A DNA stretch of 64,000 nt from assembly GCA_001695595.3 (NCBI GenBank), contig MBPM02000050.1:434001-498000 (forward strand). Reading direction: 5' to 3'. The position numbers and the translations under genes are program-made. This stretch comes from Plasmopara viticola (lineage: Eukaryota > Oomycota > Peronosporomycetes > Peronosporales > Peronosporaceae). Below, piece after piece: positions 46,843 through 55,248 of the stretch; position 1 is the stretch's first letter, and every line of letters starts with the position of its first letter. Below the pieces are notes generated by a model. The model did not search any database. It had not been told where the DNA came from and saw only the letters and a program-made list of their open reading frames with translations.

Positions 46843-49800
46843 ATGAGCCCAAGCTCCGCCAACTCTGCCCCCGACACCGACTACGCTTTCGCTATGGACA
46901 TCGCCGCCGCCACCAACTCACGCATCAACAAGTTCGATGGAACAAACTTCCACACATGGAAGTTCAAGATGCAGATGGTGCTTGAGGAGCGGGACCTATG
47001 GGAGGTAGCGAGTGGGGAAGTCAAGATGGAGGATTTGACAACGGCCTTGGACCAGCTGACGTTTAAGCGCAAGTCAAGAAAGGCGCTTGCGATCATCTGT
47101 CTCGCGATGGAAGATTCGCAGCTGCCTCTTGTGCGCTCGGCAACTGGAGCGCATGATGCATGGTCACGGCTCGAAGGCCACTTCGAGAAGAAGAGCTTAG
47201 CGAACAAGCTCTTTCTTCGTCGTCGTTTCTTCACGGCCAAGATGGACGAAGGTGATGATGTGCTCGCGCATATCAACAAGATGAAGACTCTGGCGGAACA
47301 GCTCGACGCAGTGGGTGCTCCGGTAACAGAGGATGACTTGGTGATCACGCTTCTTGGGAGTTTGAGTGAGTCATTTTCATTTCTTATAACAGCTTTGGAG
47401 TCGAGATCGGACTCGCTGTCGTGGGAGCTCGTGACATCTCGACTATTGCATGAAGACATGAAACGAAAGGAACAAGGTATTGGGGCCGATGGAGCTGCGC
47501 ATGGTCAAGGGCAAGCGTTTTTGGCGAATGACTACAGCAAGCGTAAGGGTGGGCGACCAGTGCAAAAGGTCAGCGCGTGCCACTACTGTGGGGAACAAGG
47601 ACATTGGATTGCCAAGTGTCCAGTTCGAATTCGCGAGAATGGTGAAGGACAGAAATCGCAACGAGCGAATATCGCGCAAGTCGATGATGACAATGGCGAT
47701 TTTCTCTTTTCGGCTGGAGACAGCATTCCCAAATCGGGTGAAGTGTGGCTGATTGACTCTGGAGCGACGCAGCACATGACGAGTTCCAAGAAATTCATGC
47801 GAAATTTCAAGACAATTACGCCGAGGGATGTGCATCTTGCAGACGATGGAGTGGTGCAAGCGATTGGGTCCGGCGACATCGTGATGTCAATGCACACTCC
47901 ACATGGTATAAAGAAGGGACTGCTTACTGGTGTGTGGTATATCCCAAAGCTTTCTCGAAATTTATTTTCAGTCGGCCGGTTTACGAAGGATGTTGGCGCC
48001 GTGACGTTTGAGCATGAAGGTTGTTTTGCTATGACCAAGGGCCTCAAGTGGAAACTTGGTGCTCGCGAAGGCAAAGGCCTGTTCAAGCTCTGCATGACGC
48101 CACTTCTTCCGGATGAGGCTAATGTGATAACTTCGTCGGGATGCCATGGGGACACCAATTCGTACCTCTGGCACCTTCGATTTGGTCATATTAGCTATGG
48201 TGGTCTCGACACTATGATTAAGAAAAAGATCGGCTACGGACTTGACATGGGTTCAGTTAAACAGTGGGAGAAGTGTGACGGGTGCTCACTCGGTAAACAA
48301 ACGAGAGTGAGTTTCTCAAATTTGTCACCAAGCCGTTCAAAGCAACTGCTTGAGGTAATTCACAGCGATGTGTGTGGGCCGATGCAGACATCGACTTTTG
48401 GTGGAAAGCGTTACTTTGTCACATTTATTGATGACAAGTCACATTTTTGCATGGTTTACTTGCTGCGAAACAAGTCGGAAGTAGCCGCGAAATTCGCAAA
48501 TTTTGTCGTTCTTGCCGAAAACCAAACAGGAAAGCGAGTGAAAACGCTTCGCAGTGATAATGGCGGAGAGTACACTTCGAGCGAAATGGCCAAGTTTTGC
48601 AGCAATCATGGAATCGTGCAGAAATTTACGCCGCCCTACACTCCTCAGCTTAACGGAGTGGCGGAGCGAATGAACAGAACATTGGTGGAATGTGCACGCT
48701 GCATGATGGAGCATGCTGGATTGACGAAGGTGTACTGGGGTGAAGCAGTCATGACGGCTATGTTTCTTCGAAATCGGTGTCCAACGCGCGCTCTCAATCA
48801 AGACATTTCGCCATATCAAGCTTGGACGGGAAAGAAGCCATTGCTTGCGAATCTGAAAGTCTTTGGTTGTCATGCGTATGTGACGGTGCCTAAAGAAAAG
48901 CGCGCAAAGTTTGATGCCCGATCGGTTCGCTGTCGATTTATCGGGTATTCGGATCATGAAAAAGCGTATCGGTTCGAGGAAATCAAGAGTGGTCGTGTGC
49001 TGGTAAGCCGAGACGCGCAATTCATGGAAGACGTTTTCGACATTGGAAAGCGTGATTATCGTCAAGAGGAAGTCTACATACATGATGAAAATACAACGGA
49101 TGAGGACTCGCAGCATGAGGACCAAGTTCAAAACGATGATGCGGAAATGGAAGAAAGCGATGAAAGTGGTAACATGAGACACCAGCGAACGGATTCGTTG
49201 GAGAAGGCTACTGAAACAAGAAATGCCAAGCGGTTCGCACATTACAACACGCACTCTACTCGGTATAGCAGAAACCAAGGCCTTGATGAAATGTCAGCAG
49301 CAGCTCAGATGGCTCAAGCTTTGAAGCTGCTTACGTCATGGATTCAGGGGGAGATATGCCAACTACGTTCAAGTCGGCTATGGAATCCAAGAACGCAAGC
49401 AAATGGAAAGCAGCATGTGACTCGGAGATCGACTCGCTGTTTAAAAATGACACTTGGGATATCGTGCAACTGCCAAAAGGACGCAAAGCAATCGGCTGCA
49501 GATGGGTGTTTCGTGTCAAAGAAAACCAGGATGGTCGAGTTGAGCGATACAAGGCTCGACTGGTTGCAAAGGGTTTTTCGCAGAAGTTTGGCATCGACTA
49601 TGAGGAAACTTTCGCACCTGTGGCCAAGTTCACCTCGATTCGAATCGTGCTGAGTTTGGCAGCCAGGTACAATCTTTTGCTTCACCAAATGGATGTGAAG
49701 ACAGCATTTCTGAACGGTATGCTCGATGAAGACATCTATATGACACAGCCGGACGGATACGTTGACGCAACTCACCCCGACTACGTTTGCAAGCTCAAGC

Positions 49801-50999
49801 GATCGTTGTACGGCTTAAAACAGTCACCTCGCATGTGGAACCAAACCATTGATGATTTCATGCTCAAGATTGGTTTTATCAAGTGCGACTCAGACCATTG
49901 TGTGTACGTCAAACGGAATGGTAATGGTGACATGGCTTTTGTGGTTCTTTACGTTGACGACCTTATCATCGCAAGTGGCAACGAAGAGCTCATTGAATCG
50001 ACTAAGCGCATGCTAAGCAATCGGTTTGAGATGACAGATCTTGGTGAACTTAGGTATTTTCTCGGTGTTGAGATCAAGGTCGACCACAAGGCTGGCCAAG
50101 CACCGATGCGGCAAACGAATTTCCTGAGGTCAATACTAATCAAGTTTGGCATGCAAGAAAGTAAGCCTGTGAGGACGCCCCAAGACCCTGGACTTAAGTT
50201 GAAGAAGAACATGTGCGAGGGCGGCTGCAAACATGAAGAAACCATGAAGAATGTGCCTTACCGAAGTGCTGTTGGAGCTATCATGTACTTGATGGTGGCG
50301 ACGCGTCCGGATCTCGCTGCGGCAATAGGCGCCCTCAGCCAATTTGCGTCTGATCCCTGTCCAACACACTGGCAAGCTCTCAAGCGCGTATTGCGGTATC
50401 TTCAAGCAACACCAACATATGGACTCGAATTTACGCGCAACGCCACCGCCAAGCTAATGGGCTATTCGGATGCAGATTGGGCTGGAGACATTGAGTCTCG
50501 CAGAAGCACAAGCGGATATTTGTTCAAGCTAAACGGCGGATGTGTTAGCTGGCGAAGCAAGAAACAGCGGACAGTGGCACTTTCATCGACGGAAGCCGAA
50601 TACATGGCGCTTTCAGAGGCTACACAAGAAGCAGTGTGGCTTAAGACCTTTATGTGCGAACTCGGCGAAATAAGGAACGACGAGGCGATCAAGATCTATG
50701 AAGACAATCAAGGCTCGATCGCGCTGGCCAAGAACCCGGAGTTTCACAAGCGCACTAAGCACATCGACATTCGATACCACTTCGTGCGCGAGAAGGTTGA
50801 AGCCAATCAAGTGGTGCTTGAGTACTGTCCAACTCAGGATATGCTGGCCGATATCATGACGAAGTCAATTCCGGCTACGCAATTCTGCAAACTTCGAAGC
50901 ATGCTCGGCATTCAAGCACAAAAGGCTGTCGAGTCGAGTGGGAGTGTTGTCGAAGATGCTGGCGCAGAAACGCCTCGACCAGCGGCTATATATCGGTAA
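46843..50999 (+). pseudogene. B Gag-Pol polyprotein, single frameshift
   Basis: Gag MSPSSANSAPDTDY; CCHC knuckle near residues 246-259 (CHYCGEQGHWIAKC); protease LIDSGATQHM with Asp at about 305; integrase YLWHLRFGH, CDGC, IHSDVCGP, RSDNGGEYTS, NGVAERMNR; linker with an acidic run. A 1-bp deletion near 49306 (compared with J) shifts the frame in the linker. RT and RNase H continue open from 49338 (WVFRVKENQ, FAPVAKF, LYVDDLIIA, SDADWAGD, TEAEY, EDNQGSI, LADIMTKS) to TAA 50997 inside the 3' LTR. All catalytic residues are retained. With identical LTRs, the lesion is either very new, was copied in trans, or is a sequencing error. Confidence 0.93.
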
Positions 51000-51223
51000 G
51001 TACGGGTATCTGCAATCAATTGATGACTGACTGAATGAGCGGGTTCAAGATGGGCAAAAGATCAGTTTCGGGATGGGAAGATGATTGCGCCCGGATGGTG
51101 AGTCGTTCTGATTGGCTTAGATAAATCATTGGCTTAGAGGTAGCATGTAGTTGTGAACTAAGGACCTTTTAAATATATTCACTTTGCATTTTGCCATCTA
51201 CAGCACAAGTGCTTCTTACAACA
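50945..51223 (+). repeat. 3' LTR of B (279 bp)
   Basis: Preceded by the purine tract GAGTGGGAG, which is itself coding (SSGS). No difference from the 5' LTR was found by eye. Followed by the target duplication CCAAG. Confidence 0.95.
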
Positions 51224-51468
51224 CCAAGCACATCGACATTCGATACCATTTTGTACGTGAAAAGGTTGAAGATGGTCAAGTGATTCTCGAGTACATCTCT
51301 ACTCTCGACATGCTTGCCGACATAATGACCAAGCCGATTCCTGCGATGCAGTTTTGTGTACTCCGAAGCAAGCTTGGTATACAGAAGGCGAAGGCTGACG
51401 AGTCGAGTGGGAGTGTTGTCGAAGATGCTGTAAAAGTAACGCCTCGACCAGCGACTTCATACCGGTAA
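51224..51468 (+). pseudogene. A2 RNase H C-terminus, resumed after B
   Basis: KHIDIRYHFVREKVEDGQV to LADIMTKP, ESSGS, then the LTR-encoded tail ending at TAA 51466. It continues A2 exactly across the CCAAG duplication and matches A1 42169-42406. Confidence 0.93.
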
Positions 51469-51693
51469 GTACCGGTATCTGCAATCAGTTGATGACTGAC
51501 TTAAAGAGCGGGTTCAAGATGGGCAAAAGATCGGTTTCGGGATGGGAAGATGATTGCGCCCGGATGGTGAGTCATTCTGATTGGCTTAGATAAATCATTG
51601 GCTTAGATGTAGCATGTAGTTGTGAACTAAGGACCATTAAATATATTTACTTTGCATTTTGCCATCTTCAGCTCAAGTGACCTTTATTCAATA
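51414..51693 (+). repeat. Right LTR of array A (280 bp)
   Basis: Appears identical to 37983-38262, ends TTCAATA, and is followed directly by GGATG, the array's target duplication, and then element C coding sequence. Confidence 0.94.
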
Positions 51694-53186
51694 GGATGCT
51701 TCGCGGAGACAAAAGGGGTGAAATGGAAAATTGGTGCTCGTGAAGGAAAATGATTGTTTAAGCTTCATATGATTACTGTTGCTCCTGAGAAAGTGTGTAT
51801 GCCGAACTGTCTGGCTGCGTGGGGGACACCAATTCGTACCTCTGGCACCTACGGCTTGGTCATACCGGGTTCGAAGGGCTTGATGCAATTGTCAAAAAGA
51901 AACTTGCCACAGGTATTGCATTAACATCGGTGAGCAAATGGGAGCTTTGTGACGGGTGTGCGCTGGGAAAACAAACTCGTGTGCGCTTTCAAACATCTTC
52001 GCTTTATCGAGCTAAAGACATTCTTGAAGTTGTACATAGTGACGTGTGCGGTCCAATGCAAACGTCAACGTTCAGTGGAAAGCGCTATTTCGTTACGTTC
52101 ATCGATGACAAGTCACGTTACTGCGTTGTCTACTTAATCAAGTCCAAGTCCGAAGTTGTAGACAAGTTTGCCGAGTTTGTTGCCTTTGCTGAAAAGCAGA
52201 CTGGCAAGCGAGTCAAGACTCTTCGAAGTGACAATGGAGGCGAGTACACGTCGGGTAAGATGACCAAATTTTGCACGGATCGAGGAATCGTGCTCAAGTT
52301 TTCGCCACCGTATACTCCTCAGTTAAACAGAGTAGCTGAACGCATGAATCGAACATTGGTTGAGTGTGCAAGATGCATGTTAGAGCATGCTGGAATGTCC
52401 AAAGGCTATTGAGGTGAAGCAATAATGACCGCAACGTCTCTCCGTAATCGGTGTCCTACTCGTGCAGCTGGATTGAAGAAGTCACCACACGAGCTTTGGA
52501 CAACGAAGAAACCGCTCTTGGCCAATCTCAAAGTGTTTGGATGTCATGCGTATGTCCACGTTCCGAAAGAGAAGCGTTTCAGACTTGACGCAAAAGCCAT
52601 CTTATGTCGTTTTTTGGGCTAGTCGGAGCATACAAAGACATACCGGTTCGAAGAAATTTCGACCGGGCGCATTCTAATGAGTCGCGATGCACAGTTCAAA
52701 GAGGACGTTTTCGACATAGGAAGGCAGGACTATAACAAGATTGTTGAGCTGGTGGATGAAGAAAACGGCAGTATTACTGATGCCGACACAGAATCAAGCA
52801 CCGAAAATGGCCGTGAAGAGTCAAAGATGGATGATGATCAGGTGCTAGAACGCGACGTTGACTTCGAGTCCGGGGCTACACGGCACACAAGGAATCAGTC
52901 GCTCGAAAAGGTAACAGAAACTCCAAGATCCAAGCGACACGCGCCATGTTACCAGCGGTCGACTCTTGAAGAAATGTCAGCTTCCGCAATAAGGGAAGAA
53001 AGTGGAGGGTTTGAAGCAGCACACGTCATGTATTCAGTGGGGGAAATGCCGACGACGTACAAGTCGGCAATGGAATCCGATGACGCGTGCAAGTGGAAGG
53101 AAGCTTGCGATTCCGAAATTGACTCCTTGATAAGGAATAAAACATGGGATACAGTTCTACTGCCGAAGGGACGAAAAGCGATCGGT
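51694..53186 (+). pseudogene. C integrase to linker, resumed after array A
   Basis: Continues C from CFAETKGVKW. Decayed: GGA to TGA near 51751, a damaged stretch to 51830, TGA 52410-52412 (Trp of the YWGEA motif) and TAG 52620-52622. Integrase YLWHLRLGH, CDGC, VHSDVCGP, RSDNGGEYTS and NRVAERMNR (Gly to Arg) are visible, then the acidic linker. Coding stops at KGRKAIG, cut by the LTR of L after TCGGT. RT and RNase H are not in the window. C is clearly older than the A array it hosts. Confidence 0.92.
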
Positions 53187-53815
53187 TGTTGAAGAAAGGC
53201 TATGCTGAGGGCTTGATGAAAGACGGAGGTGAGGCAGCCGAAGCGTGAGCGAGGCAGCCGAGGCGAAGGAAGGAAGTTGGGGGTTGAATGGAAATTCAGA
53301 AGTGATTGATTTATCGGAGTTAGTTTGATTGCTGCTAAATGTTGTCGAAGATGCTGGTGATGATACGCCTCGACCAGCGACTACATATCAGTAAGTATTG
53401 GTATCTGCAATCAGTTGATGACTGACTGAGGGAGCGGGTTCAAGATGGGCAAATGATCGGTTTCGGGATGGGAAGATGATTGCGCCCGGATGGTGAGTTG
53501 TTCTGATTGGCTTAGATAAATCATTGGCTTAGAGGTAGCATGTAGTTGTGAACTAAGGACCTTTTTAAATATATTCACTTTGCATTTTGCCAACTAGTGC
53601 TCACTTCGACCTTTTCAACACTAAAGACACGCACTAAGTGCATCCTATCACTTAGTGCATCTAATCACAATCATTCCCTACTCGTCCAATCAACCTACTC
53701 GTCTAATCATCGTGTGATCGTATTGGACCGGTTCGGTCTAACCGGTTAATGGGTACAAGTGGTAAACTGTACCCACTGAACCCATAAGACATCGGTGAGC
53801 TGTCCACCTGCAACA
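53187..53815 (-). repeat. Group-4 LTR of element L (343 bp, split by a solo LTR)
   Basis: In element orientation TGTTGCAGGTGGACAGC...CCTTTCTTCAACA. It lies next to a polypurine tract (CGCCCCCTCAATG on the + strand), so it is a 3' LTR on the minus strand. The 153 + 190 bp are separated by the solo LTR 53340-53620 and its CTAAA duplication. It shares ATAAATCAATCACTTC with group-2 LTRs but little else. Near its left end it has an imperfect repeat of GAGGCAGCCGA. Confidence 0.85.
53340..53620 (+). repeat. Solo group-1 LTR (K type), TSD CTAAA
   Basis: 281 bp, TGTTGTCGAAGATGCTGGTG...CTTTTCAACA. CTAAA lies on both sides (53335-53339 and 53621-53625). No internal sequence is present, so it is a recombined remnant of a K-type element in the L LTR. 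Confidence 0.94.
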
Positions 53816-54005
53816 CGCCCCCTCAATGCGAACACGCGTGAACGCCAAGTGCCGTTGTCAAGTCCTTGTGACGAGGTCCGCCGAGTCCCTTGGTCAAGAT
53901 GTCCGCCAACATGGTCGCAGTCTCGCAGTACTCGACGATCACTTCGCCGCGCTTGACTTCATCACGGATGTGATGGTACTTGATGTCGATGTGCTTGGCG
54001 CGGCC
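53816..54005 (-). pseudogene. L RNase H C-terminal end
   Basis: Minus strand: AKHIDIKYHHIRDEVKRGEV, YCETATMLADILTKG and the end GVHACSH with TGA in the polypurine tract. Nearest relatives here are groups 2 and 3. Only the last 60 or so codons are present, because M1 is inserted at 54006 after CGGCC. No break is seen in this piece. Confidence 0.87.
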
Positions 54006-54295
54006 TGTTGAGGATACTGTTGTCGAAGATGCTGGTGATGATACGCCTCGACCAGCGACTACATATCGGTAAGTACCGGTATCTGCAATCAGTTGATGAC
54101 TGACTGAGGGAGCGGGTTCAAGATGGGCAAATGATCGGTTTCGGGATGGGAAGATGATTGCGCCCGGATGGTGAGTTGCTCTGATTGGCTTAGATAAATC
54201 ATTGGCTTAGAGGTAGCATGTAGTTGTGAACTAAGGACCTTTTTAAATATATTCACTTTGCATTTTACCAACTAGTGCACACTCGAGCTTCTTCA
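54006..54295 (+). repeat. 5' LTR of M1 (290 bp)
   Basis: TGTTGAGGATACTGTTGTCG...CGAGCTTCTTCA. It appears to differ from the M2 3' LTR at a single position (TTTTACC against TTTTGCC). Inserted in element L. Confidence 0.93.
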
Positions 54296-54299
54296 GGTT

Positions 54300-54946
54300 A
54301 TGAGCCCAAGCTCCGTCTTCCCTGACTCCGACACCGACTTCGCCCTTGCCATGGACGCCTCCACCACCAACCGCATCAACAAGTTCGATGGAACGAACTT
54401 CCACACTTGGAAGTTTAAAATGCAGATGGTGCTGGAGGAGCGTGACTTGTGGGAAGTGGTGAGCGGGGAGATCAAGCTGGAACACCTGACTACTGCGCTG
54501 GACCAGAACACGTTCAAGCGCAAGTCGAGGAAGGCGCTCGCGATCATCTGTCTTGCGATGGAGGACTCGCAGCTGCCGTTGGTTCGTTCGGCGAGTGGGG
54601 CACACGATGCATGGTCGCGGCTTGAGGGACATTTCGAGAAGAAGAGCCTTGCGAATAAGCTCTTTCTTCGTCGTCGTTTCTTCACGGCCAAGATGGATGA
54701 AGGGGAAGATGTGCTCGCGCACATTAACAAGATGAAGACGCTGGCGGAGCAGCTCGACGCTGTGGGTGCTCCGGTTAGCGAGGACGACCTTGTGATCACG
54801 CTATTGGCAAGTCTCAGCGAGTCGTACGCGTTTCTTATCACGGCACTCGAGTCAAGAGCCGACTCTTTATCGTGGGAACTCGTCACGTCTCGGCTGCTAC
54901 ACGAAGACTTGAAGCGCAAAGAGCAAGGTGGCGGCGTCGATGGAGC
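54300..54946 (+). pseudogene. M1 Gag, interrupted by M2
   Basis: MSPSSVFPDSDTD to KRKEQGGGVDGA, 215 open codons without damage. The frame runs on into the M2 LTR and stops at TAA 55011. It differs from M2 Gag by very few silent changes. The other half begins at 59637. Confidence 0.93.
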
Positions 54947-55236
54947 TGTTGAGGATACTGTTGTCGAAGATGCTGGTGATGATACGCCTCGACCAGCGAC
55001 TACATATCGGTAAGTACCGGTATCTGCAATCAGTTGATGGCTGACTGAGGGAGCGGGTTCAAGATGGGCAAATGATCGGTTTCGGGATGGGAAGTTGATT
55101 GCGCCCGGATGGTGAGTTGCTCTGATTGGCTTAGATAAATCATTGGCTTAGAGGTAGCATGTAGTTGTGAACTAAGGACCTTTTTAAATATATTCACTTT
55201 GCATTTTGCCAACTAGTGCACACTCGAGCTTCTTCA
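54947..55236 (+). repeat. 5' LTR of M2 (290 bp)
   Basis: TGTTGAGGATACTGTTGTCG...CTTCTTCA. The first 14 bp are an extension absent from K, A and B LTRs. It contains two ATTGGCTTAGA repeats (inverted CCAAT cores) in the upstream promoter region. Confidence 0.95.
55183..55210 (+). promoter_or_regulatory. Core promoter of M2 (TATA-like, initiator, flanking element)
   Basis: TTTAAATATAT, then TCACTTT (55194-55200) and CATTTTGCC (55202-55210). The last two fit the published oomycete initiator and flanking-promoter consensus. The transcript would start about 40 nt before the LTR end and reach the gag ATG without an earlier AUG. Confidence 0.65.
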
Positions 55237-55248
55237 GGTTATGAGCCC
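55237..55248 (+). other. Primer-binding site with gag start (M2)
   Basis: GGTTATGAGCCC directly after the LTR. Its reverse complement, GGGCTCATAACC, is the anticodon-arm sequence of initiator tRNA-Met, as in half-tRNA-primed elements (Drosophila copia, yeast Ty5). The ATG at 55241 is both the gag start and the pairing site for the CAT anticodon. Confidence 0.82.

Larger units (their letters stand above)
46560..51223 (+). mobile_element. Complete copia element B inside A2, TSD CCAAG
   Basis: 4,664 bp with 279-bp LTRs at 46560-46838 and 50945-51223 that look identical base for base. CCAAG lies at 46555-46559 and 51224-51228. It is inserted in the RNase H codons of A2. Identical LTRs point to a very recent insertion. 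A single 1-bp deletion breaks its polyprotein. Confidence 0.95.
37983..51693 (+). mobile_element. Tandem copia array A1-A2 in element C, TSD GGATG
   Basis: LTR 37983-38262, A1, LTR 42352-42653, A2 (split by B), LTR 51414-51693. GGATG flanks the whole array (37978-37982 and 51694-51698), so it sits as one unit in C. The outer LTRs (280 bp) look identical; the middle one is 302 bp because of one extra 22-bp unit. A1 and A2 differ by only a handful of bases over 4 kb and share a -1 frameshift. Confidence 0.93.

Noticed and set aside
55020..55035. GGTAAGTACCGG at the polyprotein stop in group-1 LTRs as a 5' splice site
   Set aside because: It resembles a donor site, but it lies upstream of the predicted transcription start in the 5' LTR, and no acceptor or spliced product can be argued from sequence. 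The TAA is already explained as the stop codon.
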